Source: DATFFO01 sp963744905 (GTDB lineage: Bacteria > Actinomycetota > Acidimicrobiia > Spongiisociales > ZC4RG35). Taken from it: a DNA stretch of 64,000 bases. Positions 49,476 to 58,224 of the stretch are shown here, piece after piece. Where the stretch lies: positions 186,001 through 250,000 of the forward strand of contig CAVUUV010000003.1 in assembly GCA_963744905.1 (NCBI GenBank). The letters are read 5' to 3'. Under the pieces are notes generated by a model, which was not told where the DNA came from, did no database searches, and saw only the letters and a program-made list of their open reading frames with translations. Numbering within the stretch: position 1 is the stretch's first letter; every line of letters starts with the position of its first letter. The position numbers and the translations under genes were made by a program.

Positions 49476-49575
49476 CGCCTGCTACTCCTGTTCCATTTGG
49501 GAAGACCCGCCAACTGTAGACCCGCTCGTCACGCACCCCTTCCAACTGGGCGTGGATAGGGGTAGGTTCGACGAC

Positions 49576-50346
49576 ATGAGTCGACCCCTCCGTCAGGGTC
49601 TGATATCTGCCGCCGTCCTCACGATCGGTGCCTGGGTGTTGATCCGCCTGGGAAGCCTGCCCTGGCTGCGAGTCGACTGGGGCGATCCGGGTGGATGGCT
49701 GGCACGGGCCGAGCCGGATGCCGCCTTAGCCGCTCTGGCCCGCATGGCGGGTCTGGTCCTGGCGGGATGGGTGGGAACCAGCTCGGTCATCTACGTCGTG
49801 GCGCGCCTGGCCGGAATCCGGCCCGGCTCGATTCGGTGGCTGTCGATCGGCCCGATCAGACAGGCCGTTGATGCCCTCCTGGCCGGCTCGCTTCTGCTTG
49901 GAACCGTGACACCGTCCCTCCCGGCCGGGGCAGGTGTGGCCGACACCACCACCATCTCCACGCCGGCCGAGACCGTGCTGCCCGGCTACATCCCCTTTCC
50001 GGCCGGAGAGATCTATCCGCCCCCTCCCCCCGAGCACGACAACCCCCCGAACACTGGGTCCGGTCCACTCCCCACCGCCCACCACCCCATCGGTGCAGTC
50101 CCCGGGGTCGACACGGGGGCTGCCGATGAGCCCGCCACGGTCGTGGTTCGGCCCGGGGACAACCTGTGGAAGCTGGCGGCACGACACCTGGAACAGGCCG
50201 GGGGCGGGGCGGTCCCGATAGCGGACATAGCTCCCTACTGGCGCCGGGTGGTGGAGGTAAACCGCGACCGGATCCGCTCCGGCGATCCCGACCTCATCTA
50301 CCCGGGCGAGAAGATCGTCCTCCCCCGGATCAGCTCAGGAAGCTGA
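49576..50346 (+). CDS. Membrane protein with C-terminal LysM domain
   Basis: A 256-residue protein with TM segments near residues 8-25 and 55-80 and a third hydrophobic stretch near 95-115 (AVDALLAGSLLLGTVTPSLPAGAGVAD). A Pro-rich segment (EIYPPPPPEHDNPPNTG) leads to a LysM domain from about residue 190 (VVVRPGDNLWKLAARHLEQ ... VVEVNRDRIRSGDPDLIYPGEKIVLP). LysM binds peptidoglycan, so the C-terminus is expected outside the membrane. The layout resembles BTAD/LysM cell-wall regulators of actinobacteria but no other domain is present. Confidence 0.83.
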   Translation: MSRPLRQGLISAAVLTIGAWVLIRLGSLPWLRVDWGDPGGWLARAEPDAALAALARMAGLVLAGWVGTSSVIYVVARLAGIRPGSIRWLSIGPIRQAVDALLAGSLLLGTVTPSLPAGAGVADTTTISTPAETVLPGYIPFPAGEIYPPPPPEHDNPPNTGSGPLPTAHHPIGAVPGVDTGAADEPATVVVRPGDNLWKLAARHLEQAGGGAVPIADIAPYWRRVVEVNRDRIRSGDPDLIYPGEKIVLPRISSGS

Positions 50347-50737
50347 GCCGCACCCGCCGGTGGGGATTGTCGCGGTTGGTGTCGACCAGCACGATCGACT
50401 GCCAGGTTCCCAGGGCCGGCGACGAGTCGACTACGGGAATGGTCATCGATGGCGCCACCAGGGCGGGCAGAACATGGTCCCGGCCGTGGCCGGGCGACCC
50501 GTGGGAGTGGCGCCACGGGTGGTCGGGGGGAAGGATCTCGTCCAGGATCGACATCAGGTCGCGGTCCGAACCGGCTCCCATCTCGATGATGGCGATGCCG
50601 GCCGTGGCGTGAGGAGCGAACACGTTCAGAAGCCCGTCGCCCCGGCCACGGCAGAATTCGCTCACTTCGGAGGTGAGATCGAACACGCCGGCCTTGTTGC
50701 CCGTCGTCAGCTCGACGACCTTGGTCTCCATTCTCAT
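50330..50737 (-). CDS. yjbQ: YjbQ/UPF0047 family protein
   Basis: A 135-residue protein of the YjbQ family, some members of which show thiamine-phosphate synthase activity. Blocks: VFDLTSEVSEFCRGRGDGLLNVFAPHATAGIAIIE and GTWQSIVLVDTNRDNPHRRVRLSFL. ATG 50737 (MRMETKVVEL) or ATG 50731 may start. A MITE ends 5 bp upstream, and no ribosome-binding site is evident. The frame stays open through the whole MITE, which could add about 50 non-native residues. The 3' end overlaps the LysM gene by 17 bp. Confidence 0.85.
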   Translation of the reverse strand: MRMETKVVELTTGNKAGVFDLTSEVSEFCRGRGDGLLNVFAPHATAGIAIIEMGAGSDRDLMSILDEILPPDHPWRHSHGSPGHGRDHVLPALVAPSMTIPVVDSSPALGTWQSIVLVDTNRDNPHRRVRLSFLS

Positions 50738-50741
50738 CGCA

Positions 50742-50909
50742 CTAGGAGCCTGTTGGATAATGCCGTTGCTCGGATTGGCGGCCAGGCGCGCCAGCCGCAA
50801 GGCCGAGGTTTCGCCACTCCTTGTGCCGGAATGGCGGGGCCGAGAACGCAGTGGGTGGTGATGTATGGTCGTCAAGATGGGTGACATGCATTGTTCAACG
50901 GGCTCCTAG
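50742..50909 (+). mobile_element. MITE-like element, copy 3, with CTAG target duplication
   Basis: The 160-bp core (50746-50905) is flanked by CTAG at 50742-50745 and 50906-50909, a clean single insertion. It differs from copies 1 and 2 at very few bases (for example GATGTATGG for GATGCATGG). The right-hand CTAG supplies the TAG stop of prs, and the left end is 5 bp from the yjbQ start, so the element separates prs from yjbQ. Confidence 0.9.
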
Positions 50910-51877
50910 GCGTTGTCGCCCAGGAAGATCTCCGACACGGAGCTGTCCATGAAGATGGCCTGCAACGCCTCGGCGACGATGGGGGCGATGGAGAGGACCT
51001 TGACCGTCTCCAGCTCTTTCACGTCGTCGGACACCGGGAGGGTGTTGGTGACGATCACCTCGTCGATCGGAGCGTTCTTGATCCGGTCCAGGGCGGGGCC
51101 CGACATGATGGCGTGGGTGGCCGCGATCCGCACCGAGGTCGCTCCGGCCGCCCGGGCCATCTCGGCCGCATTGCAGACGGTTCCGGCCGTGTCGATCATG
51201 TCGTCGACGATCACCACGTGGCGGCCACTGACGTCCCCGGAGATATCCAGGGCAGCGCTGACGTTGTGAACCTCGGCCTCGCGTCGTTTGTATACGAAGG
51301 CCACCGAGGCGTCGAGACGCCGGGCGAACTTCTCGGCGCGCTTCACACCGCCGGCGTCTGGAGAGACGATCACCGGATGCTCGGTGATCCGTTCCCGCAG
51401 GTAGTCGGTGATGATGGGGAGTGCGGTGAGGTGGTCGAACGGCTTGGTGATGAAGCCCTGCAGCTGTCCGGTGTGGAGGTCGACCGACACGAGCCGGTCG
51501 GCGCCGGCGGTCATGAACAGGTCGCCCATGAGCCGGGCGGAGATGGGCTCGCGGGGAAGCACCTTCTTGTCCTGGCGTGCATATCCGTAATAGGGCATCA
51601 CAGCTGTGATCCTGCGGGCCGAGGCACGCCGCAGGGCGTCGATCGTGATCAGCTGCTCCATGATGTGCTCGTTGATCGGATGGCAATGGCTCTGCAGCAC
51701 GAAACAGTCCGCTCCCCGCACCGATTGGGTGGGCCGGACGTAGATCTCGCCGTTGGCGAACACGGAGTGCTCCAGCTTGCCCAGTGGAGCGCCGAGCAGA
51801 TCGGCCACCTCGTTGGCCAACCCGGGGTTGGCGCTGCCGGTGAACAGCAGCAGGCGGCTTCGTGACACGATGTCCAT
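50906..51877 (-). CDS. prs: Ribose-phosphate pyrophosphokinase
   Basis: Makes PRPP from ribose 5-phosphate and ATP for nucleotide, histidine and tryptophan synthesis. It has 323 residues. Motifs: LFTGSANPGLANEVADLLG, FANGEIYVRPTQSVRGADCFVLQS, MPYYGYARQDKK, SPDAGGVKRAEKFA, and the PRPP loop VVIVDDMIDTAGT. The start shares a base with the glmU stop (TGATG). The stop codon lies in the CTAG flank of the MITE. Confidence 0.96.
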   Translation of the reverse strand: MDIVSRSRLLLFTGSANPGLANEVADLLGAPLGKLEHSVFANGEIYVRPTQSVRGADCFVLQSHCHPINEHIMEQLITIDALRRASARRITAVMPYYGYARQDKKVLPREPISARLMGDLFMTAGADRLVSVDLHTGQLQGFITKPFDHLTALPIITDYLRERITEHPVIVSPDAGGVKRAEKFARRLDASVAFVYKRREAEVHNVSAALDISGDVSGRHVVIVDDMIDTAGTVCNAAEMARAAGATSVRIAATHAIMSGPALDRIKNAPIDEVIVTNTLPVSDDVKELETVKVLSIAPIVAEALQAIFMDSSVSEIFLGDNA

Positions 51878-53277
51878 CAGGTGCCTTCTCCGGGTTCTCG
51901 TCGGCGCTGAGCGCGGCGCTCAGCGTAGCCCGACACCTGCTTCTGGGTCGAACGCTCTACGGCCAGGGCCCCCGGCTCGACGTCCGAGGTGATCACAGAC
52001 CCGGCTCCCGTCACGGCATCGTCCCCCACGGTCACCGGTGCCACCAGCATGGTGTCGGAACCGATGAAGGCGCGTTCGCCGATCACGGTGCGGTGCTTGT
52101 CGACGCCGTCGTAGTTGCAGGTGATGGTGCCGGCCCCGACGTTGGCTCCTCTCCCGATCTCGGCATCACCCATGTAGGACAGGTGGGGGACCTTGGCTCC
52201 CTCACCCACCCTCGTGTTCTTGGTCTCGACGAACGTCCCCGCCTTCGCACCTCTGTCCAGAACCGTCCCGGGCCGCAACGAGGCAAACGGCCCCACGTTG
52301 GCCTCGGGGCCGATGCGGGCACTACGTACCACCGAGTACCACACTCTGGCGTCGGGTCCCACGACTGAATCGACGACGAAGGTGTCCGGACCGACGGTGG
52401 CGCCCGCCCCCACCGAGGTGGACCCCAGCAGATACGTGCCCGGATAGATCACGGCGCCGGGAGCGACCCGGGCAGTGACGTCGATGTAGGTTCGGACCGG
52501 GTCGAGCATCCACACCCCGGCCTCCATCAGCTCCCGGTTGATTCGCCGCCGGCACACGGCCTCCACCTCGGCCAGCTCATCGTGGGAATTGACCCCGACC
52601 ACCTCGGCGGGGTCGACCGCAAAGGTCTCGATCCGCTCCCCGGCCTCCGCCAGCAGGGCTATCACGTCGGTCAGGTAGAGCTCGCCCTGGGTGTTGTCGT
52701 CCTCGATTTGGCCCAGCGCCCGGGCGATCAGCCTCGCATCGAACCCGTACAGGCCGGCGTTGCGTTCCGAGATGGCCGCCTGTTCGGGGCTGCAGTCTCT
52801 CTCCTCGACTATCCCGGTCACCCGACCCGAACCGTCGCGAATGATTCGCCCGTATCCGGGCGGTCCGGGGTCGACCGTGGCCATGACTGCGGCCGTGCCC
52901 GGCTCTCGCCGGGCCAGGCGCCGGTAGACGGCGGCCGGCACGAGAGGCATGTCTGCGTATCCGATGACGACGGTGGCCCCTTCGCCCAGCCCTTCCAGGT
53001 GCTCCAGCGCCACCGCCACCGCATGCCCGGTCCCGTTCTGTGGTGCCTGCACCACCTGCTCGACCTCACCGGAGAGGCCCGCCCCCACCGATTCGGATTG
53101 GTGGCCCAGCACCACTGCGGTCCTGTCGATCCCGGATTCCGACACCGCCCCGAGGACCCAGTCGATGAGCGTGCGGCCGGCGGCGGTATGCAGGACCTTG
53201 GGATGATCGCATTTCATCCTCGTTCCCTTGCCGGCGGCGAGGATCACGGCTGTTGCGGTGGCGCTGGTGTCGGACAC
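51877..53277 (-). CDS. glmU: Bifunctional GlcN-1-P acetyltransferase/GlcNAc-1-P uridyltransferase
   Basis: Forms UDP-GlcNAc for peptidoglycan. The N-terminal uridyltransferase has AVILAAGKGTRMKCDHPKVLH, QNGTGHAV and GYADMPL. From about residue 250 a left-handed beta-helix acetyltransferase follows with hexapeptide repeats (VGPFASLRPG, KVPHLSYMGDAEIGRGANVGAGTITCNYDG). The 466 residues are normal. It is co-transcribed with prs. Confidence 0.96.
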   Translation of the reverse strand: MSDTSATATAVILAAGKGTRMKCDHPKVLHTAAGRTLIDWVLGAVSESGIDRTAVVLGHQSESVGAGLSGEVEQVVQAPQNGTGHAVAVALEHLEGLGEGATVVIGYADMPLVPAAVYRRLARREPGTAAVMATVDPGPPGYGRIIRDGSGRVTGIVEERDCSPEQAAISERNAGLYGFDARLIARALGQIEDDNTQGELYLTDVIALLAEAGERIETFAVDPAEVVGVNSHDELAEVEAVCRRRINRELMEAGVWMLDPVRTYIDVTARVAPGAVIYPGTYLLGSTSVGAGATVGPDTFVVDSVVGPDARVWYSVVRSARIGPEANVGPFASLRPGTVLDRGAKAGTFVETKNTRVGEGAKVPHLSYMGDAEIGRGANVGAGTITCNYDGVDKHRTVIGERAFIGSDTMLVAPVTVGDDAVTGAGSVITSDVEPGALAVERSTQKQVSGYAERRAQRRREPGEGT

Positions 53278-53320
53278 GACGATCGGTCCTTGCTCTGGTG
53301 TTGTGGTCGCTGTTCCGGAC

Positions 53321-53395
53321 TGGCTGGGGGGGCAGGACTCGAACCCGCTCTGACGGGACCAAAACCCGTAGTGCTACCTATTACACCACCCCCCA
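53321..53395 (-). tRNA. tRNA-Gln (anticodon TTG), CCA encoded
   Basis: The minus strand gives acceptor TGGGGGG/CCCCCCA with discriminator G, anticodon stem ACGGG/CCCGT with loop TTTTGGT (anticodon TTG), and T-arm GCGGG-TTCGAGT-CCTGC. The CCA end is encoded at 53321-53323. It reads CAA Gln codons. Confidence 0.95.
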
Positions 53396-53431
53396 AAACT
53401 CGGAAGTGGGAGCCAGCCAGTTTAGGGAAAT

Positions 53432-54280
53432 TCAGGCTTCCAGCCTAGAGACCCCCGCCCCACGCGGAGACGCCGCCCGGGTCGCCCGGGCCGCCCCCAC
53501 CGACCCCAGTGCATCACCTGCCTCGTCCAGATCGAGGAAGAAGGCGAAACAGGCCGGTCCCGAACCCGACATCGCAACCGGCCTCCCCCAGGCCGCTGCC
53601 AGGTCGGCCATCCAGTCCCCCAGGTCGGGGCGCAGCGCCAGGGCGGCCGGAAGCAGGTCGTTCCCGCCCTCCAGGCGCCCACGTAACGCCGGCGGGAAGC
53701 GCCCCTCCGGAATGCGATCCCCCCGGGGCTCGCCCAGCTCGTCCCAACGCCCGTACACCTCGGCGGTGGAGAGCTCGAAGGGAGGGACGGCCACGGCGAC
53801 GGCAAACCCCTTCAACGGAGTCTGGGGGGTGATCACCTCTCCGTGACCTTCCATCAGTGCCGTCCCGCCGGTGAGGAAAAAGGCCACATCGGCACCCGTG
53901 GCCGAGGCGGCCCGGCGCATCTCCTCATCGGTGACTTCGATCAAGTCGCCCAGGGCCGTCAGGGCGGCGGCGGCATCCGAGGAGCCGCCACCGAGCCCGG
54001 CCGCCACTGCCACCTCCTTGACGAGCGTGATGTCCAGCGGTGGACGGGTCACCTCCACCTGAGCCAGTGCACGCCAGATCAGGTTTTCGGAGCCGACCCC
54101 GAGCCCGGCTCCCGCCTCACCCTCGACGGCGAGCCGATCTTGCTCGCCGGCCTCGATGGTGAGACGGTCGCACCAGTCGATGGTCTGGATCAACGAGCGC
54201 ACCGGGTGCATCCCGCCCGGCCGGCGGGACCCCACCCGGAGATCGAGGTTGATCTTGGCCGGCGCCTCGAATTCAGCCAT
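53432..54280 (-). CDS. ispE: 4-diphosphocytidyl-2-C-methyl-D-erythritol kinase
   Basis: GHMP kinase of the MEP isoprenoid pathway. It has 282 residues with N-terminal EAPAKINLDLRVG, ATP loop VAVAAGLGGGSSDAAA and C-terminal MSGSGPACFAFF. ATG 54280 overlaps the rsmA end by 8 bp; longer upstream frames lie inside rsmA. The MEP pathway would also feed carotenoid and retinal precursors. Confidence 0.94.
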   Translation of the reverse strand: MAEFEAPAKINLDLRVGSRRPGGMHPVRSLIQTIDWCDRLTIEAGEQDRLAVEGEAGAGLGVGSENLIWRALAQVEVTRPPLDITLVKEVAVAAGLGGGSSDAAAALTALGDLIEVTDEEMRRAASATGADVAFFLTGGTALMEGHGEVITPQTPLKGFAVAVAVPPFELSTAEVYGRWDELGEPRGDRIPEGRFPPALRGRLEGGNDLLPAALALRPDLGDWMADLAAAWGRPVAMSGSGPACFAFFLDLDEAGDALGSVGAARATRAASPRGAGVSRLEA

Positions 54281-55079
54281 CGGCGACGCCCCGGGACAGG
54301 GTGAGGAATTGCTCGGGGTCGAGTTGCTCGGGCCGGGCGGTGGGTTCGATCCCGGTACGGGCGAACACGTCACTATCGCATCGCCCGGCCAGGGAGACAC
54401 GCAGCATCTTGCGACGTTGGCCAAATGCCGCCCGGGCCAGCTCCAGCGCCGACTCCAGGTCGGGAGGCGCCGGCTTGCGATCCAGACGCACCACGGCAGA
54501 GTCGATCCTGGGTGCGGGAACGAACACCTGGGGCGGGACCCGGAAGCGGCCGTCGACCGTTGCGGTGAGGGCGACCACCACGGATGGCAGGCCGTAGTCG
54601 GCAGATCCTGGCTCCGCCACCAGGCGATCGGCCACCTCCTTCTGCACCATCACCACCAGCGATTCCACTACCGGGACCCGGCGCAGTACGTCCAGGACCA
54701 GGGGGGTTCCAACGTTGTAGGGGAGGTTGGCGACCAGCTTCCAGGGCCCACCCTCCAGATCGGCTGCCAGGTCGACCGCCATCACGTCGGCGAAGCGGAG
54801 GTCGACCTCCAGCCCGGCCATGACCTCTTCCAGGACGGGACGAAGACGTTCGTCGATCTCGTAGGCGACCAGGTGGGCGCCGGCTGTGGCCAGGGCGGCG
54901 GTCAGGGCCCCGGTCCCGGCGCCCACCTCCACCACCCGGTCGCCCGGTCGGACCCCGGCCAGCGCCACGACCTTCTCGATGATGTTGGGATCGGCCAGGA
55001 AGTGCTGGCCGTACGCCTTGCGGGCACGTAGGCCATGCCGGGAGAGCAGGTCGTTGATCACCCGTCGGGGCTGGCTCAT
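54273..55079 (-). CDS. rsmA: 16S rRNA dimethyladenosine transferase
   Basis: KsgA-type methyltransferase that dimethylates two adjacent adenines near the 3' end of 16S rRNA. It has 268 residues. Motifs: KAYGQHFLADPNIIEKV, VVEVGAGTGALTAALA, VANLPYNVGTPLV (the NLPY catalytic motif) and FVPAPRIDSAVVRL. ATG 55079 overlaps the tatD stop (ATGA) and ispE follows with an 8-bp overlap. Confidence 0.95.
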   Translation of the reverse strand: MSQPRRVINDLLSRHGLRARKAYGQHFLADPNIIEKVVALAGVRPGDRVVEVGAGTGALTAALATAGAHLVAYEIDERLRPVLEEVMAGLEVDLRFADVMAVDLAADLEGGPWKLVANLPYNVGTPLVLDVLRRVPVVESLVVMVQKEVADRLVAEPGSADYGLPSVVVALTATVDGRFRVPPQVFVPAPRIDSAVVRLDRKPAPPDLESALELARAAFGQRRKMLRVSLAGRCDSDVFARTGIEPTARPEQLDPEQFLTLSRGVADG

Positions 55080-55819
55080 CGAAAAACCCGTTCGGCGGTC
55101 GAGGAGGTGTGCTGGGCCGTCTGGGCGACCGACATACCCCAGACCTCGGCCAGGGCCCGGCCGGTGTGAGCCACCCAGGCGGGCTCGTTGGGTTCGCCCC
55201 GGTGTGGAGGTGGAGCCAGATAGGGAGTGTCGGTCTCCACCATCGCCCGATCCGGTGGGACCTCCGCCGCCGCCAGCCTGATCGTCTCGCCGGTCTCGAA
55301 GGCCAGCGGACCCGCAAACGAGAACACCACCCCCAGGTCCAGAAAGCGACGGGTCCACCTCCGCCCGCCCGTCCAGCAATGGAGGACCGCCCGTTGGCCA
55401 CAGCCGGTGTCCTCCAGCAGCTCGTGGACCTGGGCGAAAGCATCCCGGCAGTGGACGATGACCGGCTTGTCCAACGAGTCCGCCAGTTCGAGCTGGAAAC
55501 GGAACGCATCCAGCTGGGCCGCTCGGGGAGACAGCTCGCGATAGAAGTCGAGCCCGGTCTCGCCCACTGCGGCCGCCGCCGCTGCCAGGCCTGTGATTAC
55601 GTCAGCCTCGTGCGGCCAGCGCTCGGCATCGTGTGGGTGGAGACCGGCGCTCCACTCCATGCGCCCCGGATGGCGGCCGGCCAGACGGGCGGCCGCCTCC
55701 GAGGACCCGGCGTCGATGCCGGGAACCAGGAGCCAGTCGACGTCCACCGCCCTTTCGAGCAGCTCGGAGGTGGGACGCTCGTCGAGCTGGAGATGACAAT
55801 GCGTGTCTACCCAGGTCAT
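55076..55819 (-). CDS. tatD: TatD-family metal-dependent nuclease
   Basis: An amidohydrolase-fold deoxyribonuclease, 247 residues. Metal ligands: DTHCHL at the N-terminus, GETGLDFYRE, VIVHCRDA, and METDTPYLAP near the C-terminus. It is first of a tatD-rsmA-ispE operon, a conserved actinobacterial order. The start is ATG 55819 (MTWVDTHCHLQL). Confidence 0.93.
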   Translation of the reverse strand: MTWVDTHCHLQLDERPTSELLERAVDVDWLLVPGIDAGSSEAAARLAGRHPGRMEWSAGLHPHDAERWPHEADVITGLAAAAAAVGETGLDFYRELSPRAAQLDAFRFQLELADSLDKPVIVHCRDAFAQVHELLEDTGCGQRAVLHCWTGGRRWTRRFLDLGVVFSFAGPLAFETGETIRLAAAEVPPDRAMVETDTPYLAPPPHRGEPNEPAWVAHTGRALAEVWGMSVAQTAQHTSSTAERVFR

Positions 55820-55926
55820 ACCCCGAGCGAGAGTAACTCTCCCGGGGCCAACCCTGGTCTGGACAGCACCAATCCCGGGATGGCGGTAGGCTCGCCCTCA
55901 CCGGGACACAGCTGGACGAGGGAAGC

Positions 55927-56163
55927 ATGGACGCTGGCATCGCACGAAAGATCGACGACCTGGGCCGGGTTGTCATCCCCGCCGAGACCCGGAGAATGTT
56001 CAATATCCGCGAGGGAGACCACATCCTGATCTCCGTCGACGGGCCCCATATCGTGATGCGCAAGATGACCAGCACCTGCACCTTCTGTGGCAGCGAGGAG
56101 CACGTCCAGGACTTCAAGGGCAAGGGTGTGTGCGCAACCTGTCGCAAACAGCTCAGCGACTGA
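55927..56163 (+). CDS. AbrB/SpoVT-type regulator with C-terminal zinc knuckle
   Basis: A 78-residue protein. Residues 1-45 form a swapped-hairpin AbrB domain (GIARKIDDLGRVVIPAETRRMFNIREGDHILISVDG). Residues 50-73 have CTFC and CATC (Cys 51, 54, 69, 72), a CxxC-x14-CxxC zinc-ribbon pattern. The first part is typical of SpoVT/AbrB transition-state regulators; the zinc tail probably aids dimerisation or metal sensing. It is divergent from tatD and its last 11 bp overlap rsmI. Confidence 0.85.
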   Translation: MDAGIARKIDDLGRVVIPAETRRMFNIREGDHILISVDGPHIVMRKMTSTCTFCGSEEHVQDFKGKGVCATCRKQLSD

Positions 56164-56974
56164 TCAGTTCGTCATAGATCTCGCGCCGCGCGACTCCCGT
56201 CCGCGCAGCCGACTCACGGGCAGCTTGAGACGGGGTCATGCCCCCCTCGACCAGATCGCGTGCCAGGCGCACTGCCTCGGCTAGGTCTGGTGCGGGAGGC
56301 TGCCCGCCCGACAGCACCAGGGTGAACTCCCCTCTCGGGTCCTCCGTCGACCAGCGGGCCACTGCCTCCGACACGGTGCCCCACCAGAACTCCTCATGGA
56401 GCTTGGTCAGCTCCCGACCGACACAGAGGGGCCTCTCGGGCCCGGCCGCCCCCTCCAGATCCGACAGGTCCGAACGCAGCCGGTGAGGGCTGGAGAACAG
56501 GACCGTGGGACGCTCGTCGGTGGCGACGGCCTCTAGTTGGGCACGGCGCCTGGGCCCCTTGCGTTCCAGGAACCCGGCGAACACGAACGGCCCGTCTACC
56601 AGACCGGAGCCGGCTACCGCCGCCGTCACCGCCGAGGGGCCGGGGACCACCAGGACCTGCGCCCCACACCGGCGGGCCACCTCCACGGCCGTCTTGCCCG
56701 GGTCGGAGATGCCGGGCATGCCTGCGTCGGTGATCAGGCCCACCCGCTTGCCTCCTTCGAGGTCCTGACCGAGCTGGGCCGCCCGCTCCTTCTCGTTCCC
56801 GACGAAAAAGGATCGCAGGGGCACGGACACGCCCAGTGCAGTCATCAGCTTCGCGGAACGGCGGGTGTCTTCGGCATAGACGATGTCGAGGGAGGCGAGA
56901 GTCTCGATCAGGCGTGGTGAGGCATCACCGAGATTCCCGATCGGGGTCGCACACAGGTAGAGCTGCCCGGGCAT
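56153..56974 (-). CDS. rsmI: 16S rRNA 2'-O-methyltransferase RsmI
   Basis: Methylates the 2'-OH of C1402 in 16S rRNA. It has 273 residues. Motifs: LYLCATPIGNLGDASPRLIETL, YAEDTRRSAKL, LITDAGMPGISDPG, VVPGPSAVTAAVAGSGL. A C-terminal helical tail (MTPSQAARESAARTGVARREIYDEL) matches the family. The N-terminus overlaps the upstream DUF192-like gene by 50 bp in another frame. Confidence 0.94.
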   Translation of the reverse strand: MPGQLYLCATPIGNLGDASPRLIETLASLDIVYAEDTRRSAKLMTALGVSVPLRSFFVGNEKERAAQLGQDLEGGKRVGLITDAGMPGISDPGKTAVEVARRCGAQVLVVPGPSAVTAAVAGSGLVDGPFVFAGFLERKGPRRRAQLEAVATDERPTVLFSSPHRLRSDLSDLEGAAGPERPLCVGRELTKLHEEFWWGTVSEAVARWSTEDPRGEFTLVLSGGQPPAPDLAEAVRLARDLVEGGMTPSQAARESAARTGVARREIYDELISR

Positions 56975-57302
56975 GGAGGTCAGCTTCGCCTGACCCGGGC
57001 AGGAAGGTCAAACGATCGCCGACGGAAGGCGGCCGAAGATCCTGGGGCAGCTCGAGGATCCACCTCGCCCCGGCCATGAGGACTATTCGGCCCCGCTTCA
57101 GTACCCGAACCGCCGTCACCCTTCCCTCCCGATCGAGCCCGACCACGGTTAGGGGGCGACGGATCCAAAAGCCGTGCACCGATCGAGTCCGAATCAGCAA
57201 CGGAACCGGGTGGCGCGCCATCAGGCCCCGCCAGCGCCCCACGAACCCGACCGTCACCTCGACTCCCTCCAGGCGGTATCCGTTGGCGCCCCGGGCCTGC
57301 AT
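56925..57302 (-). CDS. DUF192-like protein
   Basis: A 125-residue protein resembling family DUF192: GLMARHPVPLLIRTRSVHGFWIRRPLTVVGLDREGRVTAVRVL, then GARWILELPQDLRPPSVGDRLTF. DUF192 proteins are small, often secreted, and of unknown function; no signal peptide is visible here. The 3' end runs 50 bp into rsmI, so the two are translationally close. The start may be ATG 57302 or the later ATG at MARHP. Confidence 0.6.
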   Translation of the reverse strand: MQARGANGYRLEGVEVTVGFVGRWRGLMARHPVPLLIRTRSVHGFWIRRPLTVVGLDREGRVTAVRVLKRGRIVLMAGARWILELPQDLRPPSVGDRLTFLPGSGEADLHARAALPVCDPDRESR

Positions 57303-57462
57303 TCCGCCAACGTATCTCGTGGCGCCGCTGAGGTGAAGGGCCTCAGCTCCCCCGCGCTATCAGACATCTCGTAACCGGCAGCCGCGGGCGCCCGCCATCG
57401 CGCTACGCGGCATCCGCTCTTATTGAGTAGCTTCAGCGTGGAGCCGATGGTTCACTACCGGC

Positions 57463-58224
57463 ATGGCCACTACACCGGACTTTGAACCAAGGGTCGGCGA
57501 TGCCTTCGGTTTGGCCCTGCTCGACTACTTGGAGCACGGCTCGGAGGCGCGCGCCCACTTCATTGAGCGGGATGATGGGTTGCTGGAGACGATCAAGACC
57601 GGAGTCATGTTCACTCAGGAGTCCGAATGGTCATTGGCCGAGGCGCCTGTCGGGGAACGGTCCGGGCACCGGGTCTTGGATGTTGGAGCGGGGGCGGGGC
57701 GACATTCCCTTTCCCTTCAAGAATCGGGACATGAGGTCGTGGCATTAGACATCTCTCCAGGAGCCGTGGAGGTGTGTCGGCGCCGCGGGGTGCGGGAGAC
57801 ATTCATCGGGACGGTCTTCGACTTGGCCGGGACCGGCCCCGAGCCGTTTGACACTTTTCTTCTCTGCGGGAACAACTTCGGGCTTCTGGAGAGCCCGGAG
57901 AATGGCCCGAGATTCCTCGGGGCCCTTCGCCAACTGGCCGCCCCGGGCGCTGAGATCATCGGAACCTGTATCGACCCCTTCGCCTCCGAGGATCCCCTCC
58001 ATCTCGACTACCACGAACGGAACCGAAACCGGGGCAGGCATCCAGGTCAGATCCGTCTCCGCGCTCGCTGGAGCGACATGGCGACGCCCTGGTTCGACTA
58101 CCTGTTCATCCCGATCGACGAACTCGAGCGGCTAGCCGAGTCGGCCGGATGGGTATTGGTGGCACACCAGCCGAGCTCCCGTCCCTACCTGGCCATCCTC
58201 CGCCTCGAGGACGACACCGCGTGA
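57463..58224 (+). CDS. Class I SAM-dependent methyltransferase
   Basis: A 253-residue protein with the SAM-binding motif HRVLDVGAGAGRHSLSLQESGHEVVALDISPGAVEVC at about residues 68-105, DTFLLCGNNFGLLE as motif IV and LAAPGAEIIGTCID as motif V. The substrate is unknown. By eye the gene and its flanks use more T- and A-ending codons than neighbouring genes, a weak sign of separate origin. It stands alone between minus-strand genes. Confidence 0.82.
   Translation: MATTPDFEPRVGDAFGLALLDYLEHGSEARAHFIERDDGLLETIKTGVMFTQESEWSLAEAPVGERSGHRVLDVGAGAGRHSLSLQESGHEVVALDISPGAVEVCRRRGVRETFIGTVFDLAGTGPEPFDTFLLCGNNFGLLESPENGPRFLGALRQLAAPGAEIIGTCIDPFASEDPLHLDYHERNRNRGRHPGQIRLRARWSDMATPWFDYLFIPIDELERLAESAGWVLVAHQPSSRPYLAILRLEDDTA

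Noticed and set aside
57303..57462. Possible gene or RNA between the DUF192-like gene and the methyltransferase
   Set aside because: No open frame with a start, no cloverleaf and no clear hairpin-plus-T terminator.
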